From: Phaeobacter sp. J2-8 | Lineage (GTDB): Bacteria; Pseudomonadota; Alphaproteobacteria; Rhodobacterales; Rhodobacteraceae | Assembly: GCF_022867865.1 (NCBI RefSeq) | Contig: NZ_JALIEC010000001.1 | Coordinates: 602,501-666,500 of the forward strand | Length of the DNA stretch: 64,000 nt | Direction: 5' to 3' | Made by a program: the position numbers and the translations under genes | The notes under the pieces: generated by a model | Seen by the model: the letters and a program-made list of their open reading frames with translations, nothing else | Database searches by the model: none | What the model was told of the DNA's origin: nothing | Shown here: one piece after another, positions 28,433 to 37,687 of the stretch | Layout: each line of letters starts with the position of its first letter | Position numbering within the stretch: position 1 is the stretch's first letter

Positions 28433-28986
28433 CTATCTATCAGCGGCTTGTCCTGGCGAGCCTGCAACAGGCTATTGTGGCCGGATTGATGAACTTCCGT
28501 CTTGGGAGCACTGATCTGCGACACTGGCGGCATGCCCGATGTTCGACATGCTCAATTTTCGACATGGGCTGGTCGCGTTTGGCGGCCGTGCTCCTCTGTT
28601 GCAACTTCGCCTTTCATGTCCAATGCATCGCGTTAGCGCTTGCCACCCGGACATCTTGGTATGCTGCAACGGGAAAAGCCGACGGGATCGGGCAGTATTC
28701 CACATTCCTATGAAGCAATAACAACGTAAAGTTGCCCTCCCGTTGCGGGTAGTACAAGTCGGTTGGATCTCAAAACCGAGATATGAGGCCGCAGACCGAT
28801 ACAAAAAAACCGATACAAAAAGATGCCCTTCTGTGAGCGATGCAGAAGCGTTTGGATCGAGCAATAGTGTGGCACAATGGGCAACCACACCCCGATGGAA
28901 TGCCTGCAGAGAAAGGTGTTGGATAAAATGGCCGCCTAAGGCCAAAGGTTTAACCCTAAGGACGCTGCCCAAAGCGGGAGGAGAGC
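28433..28986. other. Gap without a recognised gene
   Basis: About 550 bp between the inverted repeat and the integrase remnant. Open frames exist on both strands, but none has a recognisable motif or ribosome-binding site. Confidence 0.5.
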
Positions 28987-29292
28987 TTGGGGCTCTGGTC
29001 AATCCTTACCAACGCCAGTGGGCGGCCATTGACCGAACATCGCGCTTTTGAGGGTCTGCGCCAATGGCGTGACAAAGTGGGCCTGAGCCGCGATCTGCGG
29101 TTGCAAGATTGCCGAGGTACGGCGGCAACCCGGTTATTGAACGTAGGTTTGAGCCTGTCGGAAATTGCCAACCACATGGGCTGGTCAATCCGTCACGCCG
29201 CTAACGTGATCGAACATTATGCCCGCGCATCGCCGAACGAAACTGACGCAGTTTTGGTCAAGTTGGCACAAGCAAAAGGGGGTGGACAGTGA
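28987..29292 (+). pseudogene. C-terminal fragment of a tyrosine integrase
   Basis: About 95 residues match the end of a tyrosine recombinase: LQDCRGTAATRLLNVGLSLS (box-II Arg region), IANHMGWS and the nucleophile Tyr in VIEHYARAS. The N-terminal two thirds and the first catalytic Arg are missing. It ends 75 bp before att site 2, the same arrangement as the integrase next to att site 3. Confidence 0.75.
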
Positions 29293-29346
29293 ACAAAACT
29301 GTAAACGCCCCTGTAAACCGCGCAGTGCGCGCAATCTATGAGGTGA

Positions 29347-29410
29347 GCTAAGTGATTGATTTTAAATGGAGGCGAGTAGGAGAATCGAACTCCTGTACAC
29401 GGATTTGCAA
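29347..29410 (-). repeat. tRNA-Cys 3'-half attachment site 2
   Basis: The 44-bp tRNA-derived core (29367-29410) has T-arm CAGGAGTTCGATTCTCCTA, unlike site 1. Together with 20 bp of adjacent sequence it forms a 64-bp direct repeat of 36202-36266, differing by one substitution and one inserted A. The pair brackets the HerA-SIR2 element. Confidence 0.85.
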
Positions 29411-29765
29411 GACTAGGTAAGGGGATGTTTATCAAGTCTATTTTGTTTAGAGATACCGAAGAATTCCCGGGAACAGACCGTGAATGTTTAGACGGCAATT
29501 GGCGCTGTTCCGGTAAGCTTTCGTAGTCGTCTGTGAGAAATCATATTCCGTCCGTGTAGCGAAAAATCGGGCGGGACAACGACCTCCACTGAGTTGGGTC
29601 CAAATGTCTGGGATTGCGCAGGAGCGGCATCTTTGCAAAGTCATGCCCTGTTGGTCGTTTTCCAAGCGTGCCCGGCCCAAACCGGACATTGGCAAAGGTT
29701 CCATCCAGCGGCAGCTATATCAGCCAACGTCCGCAGTCAGTGAGCTTGGCGCTGGCGATTAAATG
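29411..29765. other. Gap without a recognised gene
   Basis: No credible gene between att site 2 and the herA stop codon. Confidence 0.5.
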
Positions 29766-31553
29766 TCAGCCATCATCACTGCCCCACAATTCGACGAGGT
29801 TCACATCACTGCTGTCCGGTTCTTGCTCTTTCGACAATTTGTCAACTTGCATGAGCATCGGAATGTCAAAACTTGTTCCGGTTACAACGCACGCGCCTTG
29901 GGGAAGCGTCGGTATCTGCCCTCGAGAAAGGCTGTCCAACGTCGAGATGGTGTTTTCCAAAAGCGCAAGATCTCTGTCATTCACAAGGCGATGAATGAAA
30001 TAGTTATGCAGTTGCGAGACGACGGTCGGGGAGATGTCCGCTGGTCTTTGGCTGGCAAGCGTAAGAAAAACACCAAATTTTCGACCTTCTTTGATGATCT
30101 CTTCGAACAGTTCTAAGCGATAGTCTTTCCAGCTTTCCGCTTCGCGATTTGATTGCAGTGAAAGTATGTTGTGCGCCTCATCGACGATCAGATGGAGAGT
30201 AGTTGAAGGTGGGCTTGTCACGACACTTCTATGCTGTTCGTAAAAATGTTTTGCAATGAGAATAGGTAAGATTTTCTTCACGTCTTGTTTGCATTCCCGC
30301 AGAGAAATAACGGTTACGAGCCGATCTTCATCATCACCAAGCTCTCCAACGGAAATGACTCTTGAAAATTCCTCTTTCAGAGCGTCAAGGCGCCGCAAAA
30401 GCGGTTGTATATGCTCGTATTGTGCAGAGCCGAATTGGACGTCGTTTATCAGTTGCAAACTGGCGCGAACCTGTAATTCCGAGAAGCCGGTAAGGTTTTG
30501 TAAGTCTATCTGAGCAATTTGTGGTTCGAAGATTTCATTGAAGTGGGCTTGGTTGTCTGGGTAACGCGTTTGCCCGTCTACTATCAGGTAAAAACTGCGG
30601 TTGGTGTTGTTCCACCCGACTTTGCCAACTAACTCCGCTAGATTCCCAGCATCATGCATGTGCCTGACAAGCGACTTAATTTGCTCAAGCGCCTCGACTC
30701 TGGGATCAGTCGAACACAAGACGCGTCTGATAGTAGTCCGCGCGTAGTGTGTCAAACTATCTGGTATGTCGATAAATCTGGCGCGACCAGATATGGTTCG
30801 CCTCAAGAATGGTTTTTGTGTGTTCGCTGTGGCTTGAAAAAGAATGCCAAGCGTTTCTGCATCCCAAAACTCATCGTCGTGGATCGTGAAACGGTCACCT
30901 TGGGCGTTGCGCGTTGTCAGCCGAACAACCTTCTTATGATCGGCTCCAACAAGTTGATCGCCAGTGTATTCACCATTGAAATCAAGAACCACAAACTTGC
31001 TGTGGGTTCCGATACTTTGGAGCTTGTTGTCGAAGAGCACTGTGAACAGCTTCGTCAGCGTGTTCGATTTTCCGCTGCCAGTGTTGCCAAAGATACCCAA
31101 ATGCGAATTGAAAAGCTTTTGCCAAGGGAGAGCAACTGGCAAGTCTTCTTTCAAGAGGTTGCCAATAACATAACCATCAGAAGATTTACTGTCAAAGATA
31201 CTGCCAACCTGCTGCTCGGACAGAAGTCGAGCAACATCACCTATCTTGGGAAGGTACTTGATCCCGTCTTTAAATTCGTCGTCCTCAAAATACCCGATAG
31301 GCCGGAGTTTTAGCTTTCTTGTGAATAACTTCTCGCTTGCCTCAAGTTCGTAGTGTCGCTCGTCCAAGTATTCACCTTCAACGGTACAAACAATTTCGCG
31401 GAAGCCGTGTGAAATGGATACAAACTCCCGGATAGAGATACCTTTGAACTTTTTGCCATTGAAAAAGTGTGTCTCATGGTTTGAGTTCTCGAAGGCTTTT
31501 ACAGAAACTTCGACGCCCATTACCGCTACGACTTCGCCAATTTGAATACTCAT
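29766..31553 (-). CDS. herA: HerA-family ATPase of a SIR2-HerA antiphage pair
   Basis: 595 residues. A HAS-barrel-like N-terminal region of about 1-140 precedes the FtsK/HerA motor. Walker A is GNTGSGKS (156-163), Walker B is LHLIVDEAHN, and the C-terminal region has LASQRPADI and the SRGQIPTLPQGACVVTG segment typical of HerA. HerA forms a hexamer that pairs with a SIR2 NADase or nuclease; the complex depletes NAD during phage infection in studied systems. The gene starts 2 nt after the SIR2 reading frame ends, so they form one operon. It appears intact while the SIR2 partner is frameshifted. Confidence 0.85.
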   Translation of the reverse strand: MSIQIGEVVAVMGVEVSVKAFENSNHETHFFNGKKFKGISIREFVSISHGFREIVCTVEGEYLDERHYELEASEKLFTRKLKLRPIGYFEDDEFKDGIKYLPKIGDVARLLSEQQVGSIFDSKSSDGYVIGNLLKEDLPVALPWQKLFNSHLGIFGNTGSGKSNTLTKLFTVLFDNKLQSIGTHSKFVVLDFNGEYTGDQLVGADHKKVVRLTTRNAQGDRFTIHDDEFWDAETLGILFQATANTQKPFLRRTISGRARFIDIPDSLTHYARTTIRRVLCSTDPRVEALEQIKSLVRHMHDAGNLAELVGKVGWNNTNRSFYLIVDGQTRYPDNQAHFNEIFEPQIAQIDLQNLTGFSELQVRASLQLINDVQFGSAQYEHIQPLLRRLDALKEEFSRVISVGELGDDEDRLVTVISLRECKQDVKKILPILIAKHFYEQHRSVVTSPPSTTLHLIVDEAHNILSLQSNREAESWKDYRLELFEEIIKEGRKFGVFLTLASQRPADISPTVVSQLHNYFIHRLVNDRDLALLENTISTLDSLSRGQIPTLPQGACVVTGTSFDIPMLMQVDKLSKEQEPDSSDVNLVELWGSDDG

Positions 31554-31555
31554 CG

Positions 31556-32712
31556 CTAGGCACTCGTTGGCTTGGCTGTGAATACTTCATTGTTGAAGGC
31601 CGTAAAGTCGAGCAACCCGTCTACCCGTATCAACTCAACATTCGCAAAGCCAAGAAACTTCTGTTCCATCGAGTGCTTCTCGTCGTCGTCGAAGCAGCAA
31701 ACGTACATATGAAGGGATGGGTTGGAAAGCGAACGCTTTACTAGGTTCAGGATATGTTCATCCGCGAATGAGAACCCAAATGCGATGAATACGGTGTCAG
31801 GCTTCTCAAGCTCGTAGCTCAGCAGCCGCAACATCTGATAATAGTGCTCTTCGAAAACAGTTTCGTAGAACTTCCATTTCGTTGGATTCACAATCGGAAG
31901 AGCTTTGTAAGCTGCTTGAAATAATTCGTTTTGGGTGAACGTTACGTCCGCAGGAGGTTGTAGATCCTCATCCGTTTTAAGACTTCATCCAACAAGTCAT
32001 CAAAAAAGTCCTGATCTTCTCTTAGAGGGACTTCAGAAATTCGCTGCTTCGCTCGATCCAAATCATAGGATACCTCGATTTTCTCAACATCTTTGTACCA
32101 GTAAACACTGCCATGAAGCTCGATCAGGTTTATTTGGGGAACGCTCTTAGAGTGACGATCGAATACCCCGTGGTCCTGAAAATACCTTCCAAAGTTCCGC
32201 GCATTCAAAGTGCGCTTAACAAATCCGTCGGTGCCATCATTCAGATGGAAGTCATACGAGCCAAGCCTCAGAAGAGCCTCGGCCGTGTGGGCAATCATCC
32301 CATCATAGTTGGTTGTGAAGATGTTAACTCTTTTTTTGTGACTCTTCTTGCTGAGTATCTTCAAAATCGTTTCGACGAACAGGCGGTAGTTTTCAACCGC
32401 TGCGTCTTGTAGCGCAGTATTCATAGTCGCATTACCGGGATCATACTCGGCGGCTGGAAGAATAACCTCATGAACATACCAAGAGAAAAGATGCGCTAAA
32501 AAGTCTGCATCTTCCTCGTACTTTGTCGCCAACGTTTCGACCGTATGCGCTTCGTTAGAGCCATTCTCCTTAACTCGCAGAGCAAGGGTCGGCAGCAAGC
32601 CATAAGACGCCCCAGAGCCAAGCAGAAAATTCAGATTCTTCTCGTAAATGTCTGACTTGTTAATGTTCGGCAAAGTGAATCGTCCCTTGATTGCATGCGT
32701 GTAGCACAGCAC
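31556..32712 (-). pseudogene. SIR2-domain NADase partner of HerA, frameshifted
   Basis: About 385 residues in two frames. The first frame (32712-31942) has the SIR2 motifs GSGAS (32-36), TTNYD (133-137) and LHGS with H200. The second continues TDEDLQPPADVTFTQ and ends with a block containing AFGFSFADEHI, also typical of SIR2_2 proteins. The junction is at a run of four A on the coding strand (TTAAAACG, about 31977-31980); five A would keep one frame. As read, translation stops after residue 256, before the last conserved block. Programmed frameshifting is possible but no classic slippery heptamer is in phase. The start codon is uncertain; a TTG 14 codons downstream of the ATG is an alternative. 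Confidence 0.82.
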
Positions 32713-33157
32713 TTTTTGAGAGGGAGTGCACGCGTTTTGGTACCTACGAAGCTGTTAGAGCACGACAAAGGGAAAGGCGGTACGCCAAGATTGTTCACCC
32801 CAGAAAATTCATTACTGATGCTTGCCTTGTTGAACCTTTGAATTCAGACCTCAACTAGAAGAATACTGCCGCAAAGGAGACCTTCGCGCGACTTGCGGTG
32901 AAGGTCAGCTTCTCCGCCGACCTTCAGCTGCCGTGCGGTTTCCTTTACGTCGAAGATCGCCGCGGCTTCCGGTTGGCTTCATACATTCATTGCGCTAGCT
33001 GAATAATGGACCGCCTCTTAGAGCCGCGGAGGGGCGTTTAGATTGAGCGAGGCGACCGATTTGCAGGGCAAGGGTGCCGGGGCGAGCGAATGACCCGTAT
33101 GTCGAGCTTGTGAAGCGTGCGAGCTATGCGGTTCGCATCCCGAAGCGCTGTCGTAGA

Positions 33158-33206
33158 CTTATCCCCAGAAACGGAAACTCCAAATATTGGAGTTTCTGGG
33201 GGTAAG
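33158..33206. repeat. Long imperfect inverted repeat
   Basis: CTTATCCCCAGAAAC plus AACTCCAA pairs with TTGGAGTTTCTGGGGGTAAG; the left arm has a few extra bases (CGGA) as a bulge. The arms are separated by 3 nt. It lies midway between the SIR2 start and the integrase operon. Confidence 0.55.
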
Positions 33207-33240
33207 TCGGTCCCCACATCCTCCCCCCTCCTTGTTAGGA

Positions 33241-33386
33241 TATGCATTTAGTGACAGTAATTCCGTCCTTGGCCGTCAGAGCCGAGACCTATCGATGCGG
33301 CAGGGCAGAATTGCTGTCACATTACGTCGACGAAGGCCCCAAACGATCACGAAATGTTACAATTTGGTATATGCGTTTAGTGACAG
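33241..33386 (+). repeat. Two 17-bp direct repeats, TATGCxTTTAGTGACAG
   Basis: Copies at 33241-33257 and 33370-33386 match at 16 of 17 bases, 129 bp apart. They precede the small integrase-associated gene and could be recombinase or regulator sites. Confidence 0.45.
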
Positions 33387-33562
33387 GGGGAATCGTCGAC
33401 GATTGTTACGACTGCGTCCCCAAGCTAGATTCAACACACAAACGGATTGCATGGGATCGACGATCTCATTCAGCCCACAGGATGCGCAAATTAACGCGTT
33501 TTCAGTGATTTATGGGACCAGTCGTTAGGTGGTCCAAACGGTCGAAGCGGGGTGTCGGGAAG

Positions 33563-33736
33563 ATGGCGACAGGGACAGTGGAACAGAAGGCGCTTAGCCT
33601 GCTTGCCGCTCTGGAAAGAGCCGGGAAGTCGGTGAGCGGTATCGCCGTCGATGGGCGCAGGATTGAGATTACGCTCTCTTCGGGTGAGAATCTCGATGAA
33701 TTTGACAGGATCGACATGCGTCATGGCAAAGCGTGA
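33563..33736 (+). CDS. Small protein encoded just before the integrase
   Basis: 57 residues starting MATGTVEQKALSLLAALE, an amphipathic helix, then VSGIAVDGRRIEITL and ending DEFDRIDMRHGKA. The stop overlaps the integrase start. Small proteins of this form precede similar integrases in Rhodobacteraceae; the role (excision control or an integrase cofactor) is unknown. A longer start at 33512 is possible. Confidence 0.6.
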   Translation: MATGTVEQKALSLLAALERAGKSVSGIAVDGRRIEITLSSGENLDEFDRIDMRHGKA

Positions 33737-33864
33737 GCTTCCCAAACACGTCTACCGGCAACGGAACGGGCTCTATTTCCAGCGGCGCGGTTGGGCGTCC
33801 CAGAAATTCGAGCACGAGTTTGGGACACCGGAATTCTGGAAGGAATACGCGGATATTCTCTCAC

Positions 33865-35165
33865 TCAAGGATAAACCGCGTGTTGTGACCTCTCGGATTT
33901 TTCATGCGTTGATGCTCCTATATTTGTCAAGTGGCAGGAACCAGGTCGGGTGAGGCGCAGAGAGCGCGGTAGATTTCGCGCACGATGTAACGCTTTATGC
34001 AACGCACAATTTCGCGTCGGGTTTTGCCTTCCGAAGTTCGTCGAGCAGCATAGGCTTTGGTTCTCTCATCGTCGCGTAGGCGCACAATGGCCACACGGTA
34101 GATGGCGGCATTGGCTTGTCGATTTCCACCTCGGTTCAATCGCATCCTGTTGGTCCTGCCGCTTGAGGCCAGGATCGGGCAGACACCGCAGAGCTTGGCC
34201 AGGGCGGCTTCGGAATGGATGCGCTCGGGGTTGTCTCCCACGAGGATCAGCATCTCGGCCACGGTCATTGTGGAGATGCCATGCGATTCCATCAACTCGG
34301 GTGCTTTTTCCCGGACCAGCCGATCAAGTTCTTGGTCGTGTGACTGGATTTCTGCATGCAGAGCAAGCCAGCGTCGTGCAATCGCGCGCATGGCTGTTTT
34401 GGCGGATGCGATTGGGGAAGTGATCTCGCTTGGCCTCAAGGCTGCAACATGGCGCACCAAAGTGATCCTTCCTCTGATTCCGTCGAGCGCGTCACGAAGG
34501 TCTGATGGCGCATTCACGATCAGTGTTTTCAGCGTGATCATCGCCTGAGACCTGGCTTTTACCGCGCTGTCTCGCGCAACCTTCAGGTGGCGGATCATCT
34601 CCGATGACCCTGTCTGTGTCTTGGCTAAGGCTGTGGCTTGCCCGTTCAGGACTGACCTGGCCGCGCTCTCGGCATCCAGGCTGTCTGATTTGCCATGAAG
34701 ATAGCGCAGTTGGCGGAGCGGGCGCATGACGTCGAGGACCTTGTGCCCCTTGGCCAGCAGATCTCTGGACAGACCCGCCCCAAAAGAGCCGGTTCCTTCA
34801 ATACCAAAGGCTTTGACATGACCGAACTGCGAGGCCCAGACTTGAAGATCATGATACCCTTTTCGTGTCGTGGGAATACTCGTGCTCCCCAGACGGGTGC
34901 CGTTAGCGTCGATGGCGACGGCAATGTGGTTGGATTTGTGCGTATCGACGCCAATGATAACCTGATCCATGAAAGGCCCTTTCGCTGGAATGGCCCAAGC
35001 ACCGATCGAAGAGGACAGGACTGTGATGGTACGCCGACCGTCAGGCTCCTATGAGGTCACATCTCGCCCGCTGCCGGGGCAACCTGATGGTCGACACGTC
35101 AACGCAATGACACGAAGTCAATCGTAGCATGGGTCAGGCCATCAAGCTGCAATACCACATTCACA
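33865..35165 (-). mobile_element. IS110-family insertion sequence
   Basis: About 1.3 kb; ends are estimated from where integrase homology breaks and resumes, because this family has no terminal repeats. About 195 nt lie upstream of the transposase start (34971-35165) and 60 nt downstream of the stop. The longer 5' non-coding end fits the IS110 subgroup, in which that end encodes a bridge RNA. Confidence 0.75.
33927..34970 (-). CDS. IS110-family DEDD transposase
   Basis: 347 residues. The RuvC-like DEDD domain starts GVDTHKSNH and continues GIEGTGSFGAGLSRDLLAKG and KSDSLDAESAARSVL. The C-terminal transposase_20 domain has CGVCPILASSGRTNRMRLNR, with the reactive Ser and the GNRQANAAIYRVA helix. 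It catalyses bridge-RNA-guided recombination in studied relatives. Complete. Confidence 0.92.
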   Translation of the reverse strand: MDQVIIGVDTHKSNHIAVAIDANGTRLGSTSIPTTRKGYHDLQVWASQFGHVKAFGIEGTGSFGAGLSRDLLAKGHKVLDVMRPLRQLRYLHGKSDSLDAESAARSVLNGQATALAKTQTGSSEMIRHLKVARDSAVKARSQAMITLKTLIVNAPSDLRDALDGIRGRITLVRHVAALRPSEITSPIASAKTAMRAIARRWLALHAEIQSHDQELDRLVREKAPELMESHGISTMTVAEMLILVGDNPERIHSEAALAKLCGVCPILASSGRTNRMRLNRGGNRQANAAIYRVAIVRLRDDERTKAYAARRTSEGKTRREIVRCIKRYIVREIYRALCASPDLVPAT

Positions 35166-36079
35166 ATCAAAAGCTATCGCAGCTCGCCGCGCTACCGGAA
35201 CTTGAAGCCGCGCACGGGGCTGGACTACGACAAGCACCTCGATTTCTTCGCTTCAATCATGGGCGACAGAAATCCCGCGAGGATGCAGCGCAAGGATGTC
35301 ATTCGCCTGCGCGATGCCAATGCAGAGAAAGCCTATTTCGCGAACTACTCGCTCCGCGTCTTGCGGGTTCTGATGGAGCATTGCGTCGATCTCGGCTGGA
35401 CGGAGACAAATCCGGCGCGGGGCGTCTCGGAACTCAAAACCGAAAAGACAGAGCGAGAGCCATGGCCGCAGGAACTTCTGGAGGCCTACCGTGCCGCTTG
35501 TCCGCTGGACGTCCGAGAGCGGCTGGTGATGGAGCTTTGCGTCGGAACAGGCCAGCGCATCGGTGACGTTCTGGAGATGCGCTGGTCAGACATCAAAGAT
35601 GGCGCAGTCTTCGTCCGGCAAAGCAAAACCAAAAAGGAACTTTGGGTTCCGATCCTCAACGAATTGCAGGCGGCGCTGGAAGCGGCCAGCCGCCATTCAG
35701 TCTTTATCCTCACCAACGAGCGTGGGACCAATCGTTGGTCCTATCGGGGCGCGTCAGCGGCTGTCAGAAAGGTGAGGGAAAAAATTGGTGCCTTGGACTA
35801 CGACATCCACAGTTGGCGCTATAACGCCGCCTGCGAGTTGGTAGAGGCGGGATGTAGCGACGACCTTGTCGCGGCTGTCACCGGCCAAAGCCCGGCTATG
35901 GTCCTGCACTACACCAAGAAGGTCCGCCAGCGGATCAGAGCCGTCCAGGCGCAGCAAAAGCGGACCGAACAGAAGAAGTCGCAATAGCGGCCTTCGCGAG
36001 CTTGCCTGACGTCATCAGAAGCGGGTAGGCGCGATAAGCGTCGGCGCTACGCAACGCACTATCTACGGCATAAAATTCC

Positions 36080-36110
36080 AAAAGCGGGTCGCCATCTGGT
36101 GGCCCGTTTT
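36080..36110 (+). terminator. Terminator-like hairpin after the integrase
   Basis: AAAGCGGGTCGCCA and GGTGGCCCGTTTT form an imperfect stem with an A tract before and a T tract after it, about 95 bp after the integrase stop. It could end transcription in both directions. Confidence 0.6.
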
Positions 36111-36201
36111 CCTTGGTCGGAAAGCGCAGAATGCGAGCAGAACAAAAACAGAATGTTTAGGCAAATGTTTAGACGCGCCGCGTGGCGCTCATGGAAAATC
36201 G

Positions 36202-36266
36202 GCTAAGTGCTTGATTTTAAATGGAGGCGAGTAGGAGAAATCGAACTCCTGTACACGGATTTGCAA
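36202..36266 (-). repeat. tRNA-Cys 3'-half attachment site 3
   Basis: It repeats site 2 with one extra A in the T-arm. It continues to about 36271 with TCCGT, so a full anticodon stem (ACGGA/TCCGT around TTGCAAA, anticodon GCA) can form, but no D-arm or 5' acceptor strand is present. It is the right end of the HerA-SIR2 element. Confidence 0.85.
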
Positions 36267-36346
36267 TCCGTATGCAGGTGCTGTTTTTATTGGATAAAAT
36301 TGTAAACTGAGCCGAAATGTGGTGGTAGTGAAATCAATGAGTTACC

Positions 36347-37687
36347 TTAGCGTCTGTAAACTGAATTTTGGGCTGAATTGTCAGGTTTTGACAAGCTCGT
36401 TTCCAGTGATGTCTTGACCAAATGTACCAGTGACGTGGTTACCTGAGAATGCCTCCGCGACACGTCAACTGTGGATACAAAGAGCTTCTTGCGGGCCCCT
36501 GCAGAACCAATTGAGTAAGCCTGCGGCGGCTGGCTGCCAGGCAGCCCATGGTGATGCGGGTAGAGCAGCATGACGCGGTCGCATTTGTAGAGTTCGGAAT
36601 AAGCCATCAACTGATACACATCGCCCTGGCTAATGCCTTGTTTGGCGTCCTCAATACGGGGAGATATGCGTTTCCACTTTGTGTCGATGACCATGGCCAC
36701 TTCACCATGGTGACGAATTATGATGTCAGGGCGCGTTCTAAATCGGCCTTGTTCCCCCTCAAATAAGCAGTCCTTTTGACCACCTTGGGAAGTAGCTGTG
36801 AACGGGGTACCAGCAAGCCCTCGTTTGAGGAGCTTGGTGACATACTCCTCAAAGAGCACATTCATTTCAAACAAGAGCGCATGGCCATCGGTGGCCCCCG
36901 CATTCGTTGTTTGGTGACGATCTCCTAAAAGCAATTTGGCAAGTGACAGTAGCTCGCGCCATCGGTCATTGGTGCGATCAAGTGTAATACGGTCCCAGCG
37001 AAGCGCCGAGGGTGCGACGTCGGTGATGTCGGCGTAGGCAAAAGAGAGTTCACGTAGAGACCTCAGGTTATCGGCGGAGGTCGCAACCCGAGACAGTTTA
37101 GAAATTGCGGCCTTCATGACCCGATTGAGGTCAATGTCCGGAGAGAGTTCATCATATTCGCACGCCAGATGCTGGGGCTGTGCCGCAAGAACAGAAAACT
37201 GCCTTGTGACATTCAGACGCCCACGCAGCGCTGGTAGATCGTCCGTGTGGGCGATGTAGCGACGCGGGATCCCATGACGTACGGCTTCTGTCATCTTGTT
37301 GCAGAAGATCCTGATCAGGATCTCAAGCAGAGTGTCGCGCTGCCATCCCAGACTCGCTGTATTCTGTGCGTCAATTCGAAGATCGCGCGCCACAGACAGC
37401 ATATGAACAAGACGTCGGCGTAGGGTTTCTGGTGCTGCGTCGTGCTCCCCTGATGCTTCAATTTTGGGGAGTATCTCAAGCTGGCAGTCTGTGGCGGCAA
37501 TCACTCCGACGACACCCCGAGCGCGCAGGTGTTTTCGGCGGTGTTCTAAAACACCTTCGCCGCTACTCCCCGCAAAAACTGATTGTCGCGCAACTTTAGC
37601 GAGGCGGTCAGCCTGACCTTCGGAAATGGGATCACTCTTTGCTCCGAAGGCAATCTTTTTCCACTCGCCAATGGTATGCGGCTTCAT
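36347..37687 (-). CDS. mcrC: McrC-like nuclease subunit of a type IV restriction system
   Basis: 446 residues. The N-terminal part resembles the McrC 5-methylcytosine restriction component (LRARGVVGVI, ILPKI). The C-terminal PD-(D/E)XK core has RTRPDIIIRH, VIDTKWKRI and QGDVYQLMAYSEL. It pairs with the McrB GTPase to cut modified DNA. The start overlaps the mcrB stop (ATGA). It is the last gene of the six-gene leftward operon. Confidence 0.87.
   Translation of the reverse strand: MKPHTIGEWKKIAFGAKSDPISEGQADRLAKVARQSVFAGSSGEGVLEHRRKHLRARGVVGVIAATDCQLEILPKIEASGEHDAAPETLRRRLVHMLSVARDLRIDAQNTASLGWQRDTLLEILIRIFCNKMTEAVRHGIPRRYIAHTDDLPALRGRLNVTRQFSVLAAQPQHLACEYDELSPDIDLNRVMKAAISKLSRVATSADNLRSLRELSFAYADITDVAPSALRWDRITLDRTNDRWRELLSLAKLLLGDRHQTTNAGATDGHALLFEMNVLFEEYVTKLLKRGLAGTPFTATSQGGQKDCLFEGEQGRFRTRPDIIIRHHGEVAMVIDTKWKRISPRIEDAKQGISQGDVYQLMAYSELYKCDRVMLLYPHHHGLPGSQPPQAYSIGSAGARKKLFVSTVDVSRRHSQVTTSLVHLVKTSLETSLSKPDNSAQNSVYRR

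Larger units (their letters stand above)
32713..33511. other. Gap upstream of the SIR2-HerA operon
   Basis: No gene recognised in about 800 bp. It holds a long imperfect hairpin (33158-33206) and a repeated TATGCxTTTAGTGACAG motif, listed separately. Confidence 0.5.
33722..35987 (+). pseudogene. Tyrosine integrase split by an IS110-family element
   Basis: The 5' part (33722 to about 33865) reads MAKRELPKHVYRQRNGLYFQ and RRGWASQKFEHEFGTPEFW, the N-terminal arm domain. After the IS, the frame resumes near 35169 with KSYRSSPRYRNLKPRTGLDY and runs through the catalytic domain: GTGQRIGDVL with the first Arg, DIHSWRYNAACELVEAG, TGQS and Tyr in VLHYTKKVRQ. A downstream start at 35202 would give 261 residues without the arm domain. 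It ends 215 bp before att site 3, so it probably mobilised the HerA-SIR2 element before being inactivated. Confidence 0.8.

Noticed and set aside
31970-31990. Programmed ribosomal frameshift in the SIR2 gene
   Set aside because: No classic X-XXY-YYZ heptamer is in phase and the zero-frame product lacks a conserved block; loss of one A is simpler. Not fully excluded.
36202-36271. Intact tRNA-Cys gene
   Set aside because: Only the anticodon arm, T-arm and acceptor 3' end are present; no D-arm or 5' acceptor strand.
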